Source: UBA1351 sp963677625 (GTDB taxonomy: Bacteria > Bacillota > Clostridia > Lachnospirales > Vallitaleaceae). Taken from it: 64,000 bases of DNA. The stretch covers positions 255,995 through 319,994 of the forward strand of contig CAXXSW010000011.1 in the NCBI GenBank assembly GCA_963677625.2, read 5' to 3'. A program made the position numbers and the translations under genes. Shown in pieces: positions 46,283 to 55,610 of this stretch (positions are counted from its first letter, which is position 1; each line of letters starts with the position of its first letter). The notes under the pieces were generated by a model, which was not told where the DNA came from, searched no databases, and worked only from the letters and a program-made list of their open reading frames with translations.

Positions 46283-47245
46283 ATGAATTACATTTGGCTA
46301 TTTTTAATTATATACTTAGTAACATCCATATCTATGAAAGTCCTTATTCAAGTAGCAAAACGTTATGATATACAAGAACATCCAAATCCGAATTTGGAAC
46401 GGAAAATTCATAAGGAAGCAAAACCTTATACTGCTTCATTGGGGGTGTTTGGCGTATTTTGGTTAGCAGTCCTTATTATCAGTCTGGTAAAGGGGGAAAG
46501 TCTTCTCCCTCCTTTAGTTGCATTAGGGGCAGCGCTTTTATTTTTAGTAAGTTTTGTTGATGATTACTTTAAGATAAAAGGTAGGACTTTCCCTGTAGGT
46601 CCTAGATTTTTAATTCATATTGTGTCTGCTGCCTTAGTTTATTTTCAGGGAATTAGATTTGCTGTAATCACTAATCCTTTAAATGGTCAAGTTATCCAGT
46701 TTACAGGGTGGGTTGCCTTTCTATTAACTGTTTTTTGGATCGTTGGACTAATTAATGTTATTAACTTTATTGATGGTATTGATGGTCTAGCCGGAGGTGT
46801 TTGTGCAATAGTAGCATCTACATTGATGATTGTTGCCATTAGTCAACATACATCTAATATGGTTGTGCTGACAACTATTCTTTTAGGTATCAGTATTGGA
46901 TATGTAAGATATAATAGGTATCCTTCTAGCATTCTTATGGGTGATGCTGGAGCAACAAGCCTTGGTTATATTATAGCTGTTCTATCCTTGGTAGGCGTGT
47001 TTAAACAGGCGACTGTCATTTCTGTAGCGGTGCCAGTGATGGCTCTTGGTGTTCCTATTTTTGACAATATTGGAGTTGTTATTGGTAGAATAATGCGAAA
47101 GCAAAAACCTTATGAAGCCGATGATACGCAGCTCCATTATAGACTCCGTAAAATGGGTCTTCATGACCGTTTTGTAACGGCGTTTATTCTTTTGATTACA
47201 TCTGTACTTTCTCTAGCATCGTTGGTTATATATTTTGCTTTATAG
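46283..47245 (+). CDS. TagO/WecA-like undecaprenyl-phosphate GlcNAc-1-phosphate transferase
   Basis: This 320-residue protein has ten or eleven membrane segments and the family motifs: VDDYFKIKGR near residue 93, NFIDGIDGLAGG near residue 160 and LGVPIFDN near residue 252. It starts teichoic acid or other wall polymer synthesis by joining a sugar phosphate to the lipid carrier. AAGGAG precedes the ATG. Confidence 0.88.
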   Translation: MNYIWLFLIIYLVTSISMKVLIQVAKRYDIQEHPNPNLERKIHKEAKPYTASLGVFGVFWLAVLIISLVKGESLLPPLVALGAALLFLVSFVDDYFKIKGRTFPVGPRFLIHIVSAALVYFQGIRFAVITNPLNGQVIQFTGWVAFLLTVFWIVGLINVINFIDGIDGLAGGVCAIVASTLMIVAISQHTSNMVVLTTILLGISIGYVRYNRYPSSILMGDAGATSLGYIIAVLSLVGVFKQATVISVAVPVMALGVPIFDNIGVVIGRIMRKQKPYEADDTQLHYRLRKMGLHDRFVTAFILLITSVLSLASLVIYFAL

Positions 47246-47365
47246 AAGATGTAGACTTTCAATGTATATTTTTAATCAAACTCTTATGAAAAACGAATAC
47301 GAATCTAGTAAAACTTCGATAGAATAAGACTATCAAAGAAGTTAATTCGAAAGGAGTTTGTGAAT

Positions 47366-47866
47366 ATGGATAAAAAGAATCTTACTGGCTTGATCCTTGT
47401 TTTAGTAGGAGGATGGTTGTTGCTTGGTAATTTTGGATTAGTTAGTATTAATGTTTGGAGCTTTATATGGCCCGTAATTATTCTTCTTGCTGGTTTTTCC
47501 TTTGAATTTGGATATTTTAGAGGGGAAGGAGCTAGGCCAGGACTATTGGTTCCTGCAGGGATTTTGATTACTATCGGTATGAATTTTCTTTTAAATGTGA
47601 TATTTGGATGGCATTTGATGGCAATCACATGGCCACTCTTTATACTAGCTCCGGCTGTTGGCTTGCTACAGCTATATATATTTGATAAACAGGATTCAGG
47701 TGTGCTTTTAGCAGCAGGTATTGTTGGAGGTATAGGCTGTGTATTTCTTGTTGCTAATATTATTGCCAGTATTAACATATCTGCTAGCTTGGGAGTCATT
47801 CTTGTGGTAGGAGGTATACTCTTCATATTTAATGGATATAGAGAAAAGAAGAAATCATTATCCTAG
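47366..47866 (+). CDS. LiaF/DUF5668-like membrane protein
   Basis: The protein has about 166 residues and is almost fully membrane-embedded. Its repeated pattern LVGGWLLLGNFGL and VGGILFIFNGY resembles the membrane part of LiaI/LiaF-like proteins, without the outer domain. GTG 47360 is an alternative start, closer to AAGGAG. Confidence 0.7.
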   Translation: MDKKNLTGLILVLVGGWLLLGNFGLVSINVWSFIWPVIILLAGFSFEFGYFRGEGARPGLLVPAGILITIGMNFLLNVIFGWHLMAITWPLFILAPAVGLLQLYIFDKQDSGVLLAAGIVGGIGCVFLVANIIASINISASLGVILVVGGILFIFNGYREKKKSLS

Positions 47867-47915
47867 GAAGTTAATTAAAGACTGAATTTATTAAATGATT
47901 ACGATAAAAGACTGT

Positions 47916-47955
47916 GAAATAGGCTGATTTTTATAAAGTTTGCCTATTTCTTTTT
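47916..47955 (+). terminator. Terminator before fapA
   Basis: GAAATAGGC pairs with GCCTATTTC, followed by TTTTT. A TATAAT (47962-47967), likely the -10 box of the next gene, follows at once. Confidence 0.75.
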
Positions 47956-48012
47956 ATATGTTATAATATATGTATGTTCAAAAATTATACGTAATACTTA
48001 GGGAGGTCTCGG

Positions 48013-49602
48013 ATGGAACTTATTTTTAAAAATGACTATTTTGACCTTTTACAAGAAAATAGTATTGTTTATATAGAAGTTAAAAAAGTTGGCTATGACA
48101 TCAATAAATTTAATGATGAGGTCTTGGCCAGTTTGCGTCGAGTCAAAATAACTAAGATTGTAGCATTGTCCGCAGCAATTAAGAATGCTATGGATTCAAA
48201 GGTGGAAATTGGTAAGTACTCCCCAATTATAACGGTTTCTGTCTCTGATGATAAACTTGAAGCTTATGGAGAAGTGATAGTTAGTAAAGAAACATTGGAT
48301 AAAGTGGATCAAGGACTTTTGATTAGTGTTATAAAAAATCAAATGGCTGAGATGGGCATTGTTTACGGTATAATTGATGATGAAGAAATCCTTATTGATG
48401 CAGATAAGAAGTTTTTGATTGCTAAAGGAGTAGAACCAGTAGATGGTAAAGATGCAATTATTAAGCCCTATGAGCTGTTGGACATTAAGCCAAAACTAGA
48501 AACCCAAGGTGGTGTGGATCACTATGAATTGAATGTTATTAATAAGGTATCAAAAGGAGATTGGTTAGGAGAGAGAATTGAACCAACTGACGGAAGAGAT
48601 GGTATGGATGTCTTTGGAAATTCTATGGCTGCTCATTATGGTAAGCAGATTCCATTAAAATATGACGATAAATCTGTAAGAGAAATCATGAATGATCAAG
48701 GTACAGTTACTGAGCTGCGCGCTATACGTGACGGAGCTGTTATTTATGTTGGTGAGAGCGTTATGGTGCAGAACTATATTGAAGTTGATGGCACAGTTGG
48801 ATTTGGTACAGGTAATATTGATTTTAATGGTTATGTGGATGTTAAAGGAAGTATTGAGGATAATTTTAGTGTTGTAGCTGATGAGAATATACAAATTTTA
48901 GGAACTATGGGAGTTGGAGCATGTCAGCTCATAGAGAGTAAAAATGGAGATGTATATATTCGTGGTGGCATTGCAGGTAAACATAAAGCAATTATTAAAG
49001 CAAAAGGGAATGTATATATAAAGTTTGCCAATGATTGCACTATTATATGCGATAATCAAGTAAATATTGGCTATTATGCAATGAACTGTGTAATACAGGC
49101 TAAAGAAGTGATTTTTGAATCGACCAGTAGCCAGCTAATTGGCGGTGAAACTGAGGTCCATACAAAAGTAGTTGTATCTGAACTTGGTTCTCATTCGGGT
49201 AGTAAAACTCATGTTAAAGTTATAGGCTTTGACAAAGAATTAATGAAAGAAGAATATAATTCTATATATATGGCTATTGAATTAATCAAGAGCAAGATTG
49301 AAGAGTATTCAAGAAAGTATGAAAAATCAAAGGTAGGGGATAAACAATTCGATCTCGAAATAGATCGTATTTTTGACAAGATATTGGAGTACAAGGCAAA
49401 GCTTGAACAATTATATAAGAATCAAAAGTATGCTATGTCTTATCTTCAGACAAAGGGTTCAGGAGAAGTTAGGGTTAATAAAGAACTTCATTCACATGTA
49501 CTTATTGATCTCCTAGGGAAACGAATTGAAATCAAGGACAGTTATCACGGTGGCAAATCTATCTTTTATGAAAATGAAGAAATTAAGGAAGAAATAATAT
49601 AG
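48013..49602 (+). CDS. FapA/DUF342 polymer-forming protein
   Basis: The 529-residue protein has the FapA layout: an N-terminal domain, a middle beta-helix region rich in G and V repeats (GNIDFNGYVDVKG, then IRGGIAGKHKAIIKAKGNVYI in part) and a C-terminal coiled coil. The family is linked to signalling and cell-surface regulation. AGGGAGG precedes the ATG. Confidence 0.85.
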   Translation: MELIFKNDYFDLLQENSIVYIEVKKVGYDINKFNDEVLASLRRVKITKIVALSAAIKNAMDSKVEIGKYSPIITVSVSDDKLEAYGEVIVSKETLDKVDQGLLISVIKNQMAEMGIVYGIIDDEEILIDADKKFLIAKGVEPVDGKDAIIKPYELLDIKPKLETQGGVDHYELNVINKVSKGDWLGERIEPTDGRDGMDVFGNSMAAHYGKQIPLKYDDKSVREIMNDQGTVTELRAIRDGAVIYVGESVMVQNYIEVDGTVGFGTGNIDFNGYVDVKGSIEDNFSVVADENIQILGTMGVGACQLIESKNGDVYIRGGIAGKHKAIIKAKGNVYIKFANDCTIICDNQVNIGYYAMNCVIQAKEVIFESTSSQLIGGETEVHTKVVVSELGSHSGSKTHVKVIGFDKELMKEEYNSIYMAIELIKSKIEEYSRKYEKSKVGDKQFDLEIDRIFDKILEYKAKLEQLYKNQKYAMSYLQTKGSGEVRVNKELHSHVLIDLLGKRIEIKDSYHGGKSIFYENEEIKEEII

Positions 49603-49671
49603 TTTTTTTTGGCATAGCCCTACAACATATGGTAAAATACAGTTGCGGGGTTTCTTTGATTGGAGGAAAAA

Positions 49672-50823
49672 TTGAAGAACTTTTTTTGTGTAATGAAAAG
49701 AAGAATCCAAATAAGTAGTTATTTGCTTTTAAGTATTGGACTTTTAAGTAGTATGTTAGGTCTTTCAGGATGTACAAAAGAACCTATTAAGATTGGTTTT
49801 TTAGGTGAGTTGTCAGGTGGTCAATCCCAACTGGCTTTTGATGCAAGAAACGGTGTAGAGCTATATGTTGATCAAATTAACGCGGCTGGTGGAATTAATG
49901 GACATATGATTGAGCTTGTTGTTAAGAATAATGGTGGTGATGATGACAGTGCGTTGGCTGCTCATAAGGAATTTCTTGAAAAGGATGTTCATTTTGTCAT
50001 TGGTGATATCTTAAGCAATAAAGCAGACACATTACTTATGTCTAATAGTGACGAGTTGCTTTTTGTGACTCCTTCCATGAGTACAGAAATTCTTAGTGAA
50101 AAAGACGATTTTATCATTCGTACAGCACCTCTCAGCGCTGGGCAAGGCAAACTTTTTGCAGAATATGCCTTATTTAGGGATATGAAGGACTTAGTAATAG
50201 CATATGATACGTCAAATTTAGCTTATACAGAAAATGTAGTCAATACTGCAACCTCTATTATTGAAGAAAATGGTGGGACTATAAAGGCCTTAATTCCCTT
50301 TAATTCAACAGAAGATGACTTATTAAAGGTAAGTGAAGATATATTGTTTTTTGAACCTGGCGAGGTTTTTCTGCTTGCATCCGCTGTGAATACAGCCTTC
50401 TTCATACAAAAAATTAAAATTAAAGATCCTACTATTGAAGCTTATTCTGTGTCTTGGTCTATGACAAAGGATATTATTGAAAATGGTGGTCAATATGTAG
50501 AGGGAACTAAGTTTATTGCCTTGTATGAACCAGAGGTTGAACCTGATAATTTTCGAGCATTTATTCAAAGCTATGAGGAAGAATTCGGTTCTGAACCTTC
50601 TTTTGTTTCTAGACTTGCCTATGATGCAGCCCTTGTTTTAATAGAAGGTCTTAAAAATGTAGATAGTTATACACCGTCAGCTGTCAAAGATGAGATTTTG
50701 AGAATTCGAAGCTTTGAAGGCTTGTTCGAAAGTTTTGAAATTGATGAATATGGTGATAATAATAAATCATATATGCTAATTGAACTTAAAAACGGAGAAT
50801 TTGTTCCTTATAGGGAATGGTAG
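49672..50823 (+). CDS. Substrate-binding lipoprotein (branched-chain amino acid/Peripla_BP_6 type)
   Basis: TTG 49672 follows TTGGAGG. A lipoprotein signal with lipobox LSGC is followed by KIGFLGELSGGQS and LYVDQINAAGGING, typical of the LivJ-like binding fold. No transporter genes are nearby. The next gene, four bases on, encodes an HD-GYP protein, so the pair may act as a sensor rather than an importer. Confidence 0.85.
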   Translation: MKNFFCVMKRRIQISSYLLLSIGLLSSMLGLSGCTKEPIKIGFLGELSGGQSQLAFDARNGVELYVDQINAAGGINGHMIELVVKNNGGDDDSALAAHKEFLEKDVHFVIGDILSNKADTLLMSNSDELLFVTPSMSTEILSEKDDFIIRTAPLSAGQGKLFAEYALFRDMKDLVIAYDTSNLAYTENVVNTATSIIEENGGTIKALIPFNSTEDDLLKVSEDILFFEPGEVFLLASAVNTAFFIQKIKIKDPTIEAYSVSWSMTKDIIENGGQYVEGTKFIALYEPEVEPDNFRAFIQSYEEEFGSEPSFVSRLAYDAALVLIEGLKNVDSYTPSAVKDEILRIRSFEGLFESFEIDEYGDNNKSYMLIELKNGEFVPYREW

Positions 50824-50847
50824 AAAGTGACACATGTGGAGTTCGCT

Positions 50848-52461
50848 ATGAAAAAGAAAAAGCTTGCAAGGGACTTATTATTTAATATTTTAGTATTTAC
50901 TTTGATAACAATGTCTTTTGTAGTTTTGTCGATTGTCTTAATGTCCCAAAAAAATATTAAAGAGTCTATTGTTGAAAAAGCCAAGGACATTCTTCAAGTT
51001 ATGCATATTGAAACCTTGCATTATTTGGAACATCCTCGTGTGGAATTGACAGAAATTCATGAGCTTATAGAAAAAGGGATGGATAATCAGGAGATTAATC
51101 AATTATTCGAGTATTTTTCATATATACATCATGTTAATGTCTTGGATGATAAAGGGACTATAATTGATAGTTTTCCTTACACTGATGATTTAATTGGTCT
51201 GGATATGAGCCAGAATGATGCTTTTTTGGATCTCAGATATTCCAATAAGGATGAAATACTTGGAAAAGTTATTTTAGATTCATATGTTGGTAAGGCAACT
51301 ATATATTTGTCTCAAAGGATAAATAACGGTTATTTAGTAGGATATTTGGATTTATCCAGATTTCAGGATCTTATTGAGAAAATCAATATAAGTGATGGAC
51401 AGATTGGCTTGGTTGATGAAAAAGGATATTATATAGGACATACAGACTTTGATTTGGTTGAAGAGAGAGCTAAGGATCCCTATATAAATGATATTCGAGC
51501 AGGCAAGTTAGAAAACAATTCGACAGTTTTATATCAGGGTATACGGTCTATCATCCACTATGAATATGTGGCTGAAGCTGATTGGTATCTACTTTATTAT
51601 CATAGTGTTGATTATCTTGATCAGAACACGATAGAAGCTATACTATCTAATGTCATTCTCTTCCTTTTAATTATTCCGATATTTGGCTTGTTATTGGGAA
51701 GGAAACTTCAGAAAGTTAATAAATATATCTTGTCATTAAATGAAGCTACAAATCGTATATCATCAGGAGAATATGATTTAGAAGAAAAAAACTTCAAGTA
51801 TGAAGAGTTCGAAAATCTTTATGAACGTGTTAAGACCATGAGTGAGAAAGTTGAAATACGTGAAGAAGAGATCATGGACCTTAATAGAGAACTAGAAAGC
51901 AATTATTATACAACTATTGTCCTTATGGCTAAAGCTATTGATGCTAAGGATTCTTATACTGGAAATCATAGTGTAAGGGTTAGAGATTATGCCTTGATGC
52001 TAGCTAAAGAACTTGATTTATCATCAAATGAAATCCGAGAAATTCGTTTTGGTGCCACCTTACATGATATTGGTAAGATAAGTATTAAAGAGGAGGTCCT
52101 TAATAAACCAGGCCGACTAACCAATGATGAATTTGATTTGATTAAGATGCACCCACAGGTTGGATATGATATTGTCGAAGAACTTCCAGGTATGAATTTG
52201 GCTAAGCAGGTTATACTTCATCATCATGAGCGTTATGATGGCAATGGTTATCCTTATGGTCTCAAAGGAAATGAAATTCCTCTTTTAGCAAGGATTGTTA
52301 CTATTGCAGATAGTTTTGATGCGATGACTTCAGAACGGCCATATCGTCATGGACATCTGTCTAAAAGAGAAGCCTTTGAAGAATTGAGAAAGCATGCAGG
52401 TACTCAATTTGATCCTGATTTAGTTGAAATTTTCATTGCTAAGATCAAAGCTGGTACTTAA
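50848..52461 (+). CDS. Membrane HD-GYP signalling protein
   Basis: The protein has about 537 residues: a membrane segment, an outer dCache-like sensor domain (about 40-250), a second membrane segment, a HAMP-like linker and a C-terminal HD-GYP domain with HDIGKISI and HHHERYDGNGYP. HD-GYP domains degrade cyclic di-GMP. It is paired with the binding protein before it, which may deliver the ligand. GTG 50827 is an alternative start. Confidence 0.88.
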   Translation: MKKKKLARDLLFNILVFTLITMSFVVLSIVLMSQKNIKESIVEKAKDILQVMHIETLHYLEHPRVELTEIHELIEKGMDNQEINQLFEYFSYIHHVNVLDDKGTIIDSFPYTDDLIGLDMSQNDAFLDLRYSNKDEILGKVILDSYVGKATIYLSQRINNGYLVGYLDLSRFQDLIEKINISDGQIGLVDEKGYYIGHTDFDLVEERAKDPYINDIRAGKLENNSTVLYQGIRSIIHYEYVAEADWYLLYYHSVDYLDQNTIEAILSNVILFLLIIPIFGLLLGRKLQKVNKYILSLNEATNRISSGEYDLEEKNFKYEEFENLYERVKTMSEKVEIREEEIMDLNRELESNYYTTIVLMAKAIDAKDSYTGNHSVRVRDYALMLAKELDLSSNEIREIRFGATLHDIGKISIKEEVLNKPGRLTNDEFDLIKMHPQVGYDIVEELPGMNLAKQVILHHHERYDGNGYPYGLKGNEIPLLARIVTIADSFDAMTSERPYRHGHLSKREAFEELRKHAGTQFDPDLVEIFIAKIKAGT

Positions 52462-52577
52462 TTTACATATTTAAAGCAAATAAAAAGATGAAAAGAAATT
52501 ATAACAAAAAAAACTTTCAAATATTGTCTTATTATTCTTTGAAATAATAGATTGTTTATTAAAAATGAAATTTTGGG

Positions 52578-52606
52578 TTGATTATCTTGCAAAACCTGTG
52601 TATTAT
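52578..52606 (+). promoter_or_regulatory. Promoter of the aminotransferase gene
   Basis: TTGATT, a 17-base spacer and TATTAT lie 33 bases before the ATG at 52639. Confidence 0.5.
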
Positions 52607-52638
52607 ATAGGAAGATAACAGGTTCCAAGGAGGTAGTC

Positions 52639-53925
52639 ATGGAATTTTTTAAGGGCATGGGCCAGGATGCAGTTAAAGACCTGTACGAAGTAGTGTCTCA
52701 TGAGATGGAAAAGTATCAGGCAATGAATTTAGAATTGAATATGGCAAGGGGAAAACCTTGTAAAGAACAGATAGACCTTTCAGATGGACTGATAGATGGG
52801 TCTATTGATTTTGCTATAAAGTCCGATTATAGGAATTATGGGATTCTTGACGGAATCGATGAACTAAAAACTGTTTTTGCAGATGTACTTAAGGTTGAAA
52901 AGGAAGAGATGATTATAGGAGGAAACTCCAGTCTGAATCTGATGTATGATACATTGATGCGTGGGATGATGTTTGGAATGAGTGATAGTAGACGACCTTG
53001 GATTAAGGAAGAAAGGGTGAAGTTTTTGTGTCCGGTTCCAGGTTATGATCGTCACTTTTCAATTTGTGAAGCTCTTGGATTTGAAATGATTAACATTAAT
53101 ATGGATGAAAATGGACCTGATATGGACCAAGTTGAAGCATTAGTGTCTAAGGACCCACTAATTAAGGGCATATGGTGTGTACCAAAATATTCAAATCCTA
53201 CTGGGATTACCTATTCTGATGAAGTTGTAAAACGTCTTGCATCTATGAAAACTGCTGCAAATGATTTTATCATCATGTGGGATAATGCATATTTGGTTCA
53301 TGATCTTTATGAAGAAGGCGACCAACTCATGGATGTTTTTGCTGAGTCTAAAAAGCATGGTCGAGAAGATAGAATTATCATGTTCACCTCAACAAGTAAG
53401 ATCACATTTCCTGGTGCAGGTGTCGGTATGTTAGCTACAAGCAAACGTAATGCCAACCGTTTTAAGCAACAGATGGGTTATCAGACCATTGGTCATAATA
53501 AAATCAATCAGCTAATGCATGCAAGGTTTCTTCCATCTACTGAAGCTATTAAGCATCATATGGAAAAACATGCAGAGATTATTGGTCCCAAATTTAAACT
53601 TGTTGACCAAATTCTAAATGAAGAATTGGATAAGTATGGTATAGCTACTTGGACTAAACCAAACGGGGGGTATTTTATTAGTCTTGATTTGCCTCAAGGG
53701 TGTGCAAAAGAAGTTGTAAATATGTGCTCTGAGACTGGGGTGACATTGACCGATGCAGGTGCAACATATCCTTATAGAATGGACCCCAAAGATAGCAATA
53801 TTAGAATTGCACCCACATTCCCATCTATTGAAGAATTGGAACTTGCTATAAAAGTTTTATGTACTTCTATTAAAGTAGTGGTTGCTGGAAAAGTTTTAGG
53901 ACAAACTTATCAAGCTGGGGCGTAG
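52639..53925 (+). CDS. PLP-dependent aminotransferase (PF12897 type)
   Basis: The 428-residue protein has the fold type I aminotransferase pattern of the PF12897 group: NLELNMARGKPC at the N terminus, GGNSSLNLMYDT, KYSNPTGITY and the PLP lysine in TSTSKITFPGAG. The group includes aspartate or alanine aminotransferases. AAGGAGG precedes the ATG. Confidence 0.85.
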   Translation: MEFFKGMGQDAVKDLYEVVSHEMEKYQAMNLELNMARGKPCKEQIDLSDGLIDGSIDFAIKSDYRNYGILDGIDELKTVFADVLKVEKEEMIIGGNSSLNLMYDTLMRGMMFGMSDSRRPWIKEERVKFLCPVPGYDRHFSICEALGFEMININMDENGPDMDQVEALVSKDPLIKGIWCVPKYSNPTGITYSDEVVKRLASMKTAANDFIIMWDNAYLVHDLYEEGDQLMDVFAESKKHGREDRIIMFTSTSKITFPGAGVGMLATSKRNANRFKQQMGYQTIGHNKINQLMHARFLPSTEAIKHHMEKHAEIIGPKFKLVDQILNEELDKYGIATWTKPNGGYFISLDLPQGCAKEVVNMCSETGVTLTDAGATYPYRMDPKDSNIRIAPTFPSIEELELAIKVLCTSIKVVVAGKVLGQTYQAGA

Positions 53926-53997
53926 TTTTGACGATTTAATGTTATGCAAGTATCTTAAAATAGTTATGCCCTAGACATAATACAGCTCCTATGCTAT

Positions 53998-54019
53998 GAT
54001 AATGAAAATGATTATCATT
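53998..54019 (+). promoter_or_regulatory. Fur box
   Basis: GATAATGAAAATGATTATC closely follows the Fur consensus GATAATGATAATCATTATC. It lies about 20 bases before the TTG start of the next gene, so iron should repress that gene. Confidence 0.75.
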
Positions 54020-54040
54020 TAGCGAAAGGAGCTGTTTTTA

Positions 54041-54799
54041 TTGAAATTAAGTAAGGCCTATGCTGTTTATCCAATAGAATTACTTGCAATAAAAAAAGAA
54101 AAAGACCAAGTGTATACCTTTGAGTATTCTATGCCTCAGGATGTTATATGGTCAGAAGGGGCTCATACTCATTTAGCTTTGGATAGGTTTGATGAAGAAA
54201 TTGGGTGGTGGCAAAAATTTAATGTTCGACATTTTACTATTATGTCAATGCCTGATGAGAATAGGGTTAAGATTACTACTCGTATAAAAGACAAGTGTAG
54301 TGAGTTCAAAAAAGTAATGAAAAACTCTCGACCTGGAGATAAGTATTTTCTTTTTAAGATAGGAAGCCGTCTTACATTGAAACGTGATGGCCGGGATATC
54401 ACGATTATAACGCAAGGTGTTGGACAAGCAACCGCAAGGCCGTTGATTTATGAATTTAACCGTGTATCTAAAGACATAGGAGATGTATATGTTTTAAATA
54501 TTGACGCTACTTTACCAAATCTCTTTGAGAAAGAATGGCAAGATATTCTGAAGAAAAATAAGTGCTTCACCTATGATTTTGCAAAAAAAAGGGACTTTTT
54601 TTATAAAAAACTTGAAGATAGAGTGTCTGCTTTTAATGGACAAGGCTACTATTACATTATAGGCTCTGATCAATTTATTACAGATGTTTACAGGTATTTG
54701 GAGGATAGAGGGGTAGAAGATACCTTTATTATTTTAGATAAGAAACCTGAGTTTTATGAAAAGTTAAAGACGAAAGAACAAATTGCAGCCAATATTTAA
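54041..54799 (+). CDS. FAD/NAD(P)-binding oxidoreductase of the ferredoxin-reductase type
   Basis: TTG 54041 follows AAAGGAG and gives 252 residues. The N-terminal half is a flavin-binding barrel (FNVRHFTIMSMP), and ITQGVGQATARPLIYEF marks the nucleotide-binding half. With the Fur box before it, a role in iron uptake or ferric reduction is likely. Confidence 0.75.
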   Translation: MKLSKAYAVYPIELLAIKKEKDQVYTFEYSMPQDVIWSEGAHTHLALDRFDEEIGWWQKFNVRHFTIMSMPDENRVKITTRIKDKCSEFKKVMKNSRPGDKYFLFKIGSRLTLKRDGRDITIITQGVGQATARPLIYEFNRVSKDIGDVYVLNIDATLPNLFEKEWQDILKKNKCFTYDFAKKRDFFYKKLEDRVSAFNGQGYYYIIGSDQFITDVYRYLEDRGVEDTFIILDKKPEFYEKLKTKEQIAANI

Positions 54800-54815
54800 T
54801 GGCTGCTTTTTTTTT
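54785..54815 (+). terminator. Terminator overlapping the reductase stop
   Basis: GCAGCCA pairs with TGGCTGC, followed by nine T. The left arm lies within the last codons of the gene. Confidence 0.8.
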
Positions 54816-54830
54816 CTAGTGCTTTCTATA

Positions 54831-54848
54831 TGATAATTATTATTAACT
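54831..54848 (+). promoter_or_regulatory. Second Fur box-like site
   Basis: GATAATTATTATTA, a partial Fur consensus, lies directly before the promoter of the BFD-like gene. Confidence 0.45.
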
Positions 54849-54850
54849 AC

Positions 54851-54879
54851 TTGGCATTTTAGGCTTTCTTTGCTATACT
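54851..54879 (+). promoter_or_regulatory. Sigma-A promoter of the BFD-like operon
   Basis: TTGGCA, a 17-base spacer and TATACT lie 25 bases before the ATG. Confidence 0.7.
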
Positions 54880-54903
54880 TTGTATATAAAAGAGAGGTGT
54901 TTT

Positions 54904-55122
54904 ATGTCAGATATTGAGCAAGAAATAAAAGATAAGTATACAAAGATTTGCATTTGCAAGTCCATTAATAAAGCAACAATGAAGAAGGTTATCAAGGGTG
55001 GGGCAACCACGGTTCAGGCTGTCAGATATCAAACTGGAGCAGGTTCTGGACCTTGTAAGGGTAGGAGATGTACACCTAGAATTGAAAATCTTTTAAGAGA
55101 ATATAAGGAGGGTTTATTCTAA
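54904..55122 (+). CDS. BFD-like [2Fe-2S] protein
   Basis: The 72-residue protein has the four-cysteine pattern of the BFD-like iron-sulfur domain (CICKS and, 35 residues later, CKGRRC). Such proteins help release or sense iron. The stop overlaps the next start (TAATG), so the two genes are coupled. AGAGAGGTG precedes the ATG. Confidence 0.8.
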   Translation: MSDIEQEIKDKYTKICICKSINKATMKKVIKGGATTVQAVRYQTGAGSGPCKGRRCTPRIENLLREYKEGLF

Positions 55123-55478
55123 TGGCGATTATTTACCACTATCCAAAGTGTTCTACTTGCAGAAAGGCCTTGAAATGGGTGAAATCTAATGAGATTCAGT
55201 TGGAGTTTAGAGACATTACAAAGGAGACTCCTAGTGAGGAAGAACTTATAAAAATTATAAAGGATTCAGGACTTGAAGTGAAAAAGTTCTTTAATACTTC
55301 AGGCAGGATCTATAAGGAGCGAAACCTAAAAGAGGTTGTTCCTAATCTAAGTATCCAAGATGCGGCTAAAATGTTATCTGATGAAGGAATGTTGATTAAA
55401 CGTCCTTTATATGTGTCAGGGAATACGATACTTGTTGGATTCAAAGAATCAGATTATGAAGAAAAGTTACTAAAATAA
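55122..55478 (+). CDS. ArsC/Spx-family protein
   Basis: The 118-residue protein has the CxxC of the Spx type (CSTCRK, residues 10-13) and the LIKRPLYV end of the ArsC family. It could be a thiol-dependent reductase or an Spx-like regulator. It is coupled to the iron-sulfur protein before it. Confidence 0.85.
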   Translation: MAIIYHYPKCSTCRKALKWVKSNEIQLEFRDITKETPSEEELIKIIKDSGLEVKKFFNTSGRIYKERNLKEVVPNLSIQDAAKMLSDEGMLIKRPLYVSGNTILVGFKESDYEEKLLK

Positions 55479-55610
55479 CTTTTTTTATCTTATATGTGTT
55501 CTATTTATGAATTCTTCTTTAATATTTAAAAGTTTTATAGCAAGCTTATTAACCTTGTGATAAAATTAGGAGAACTATACATGGATTGCATACCACAAAA
55601 GGAGAGTTAT

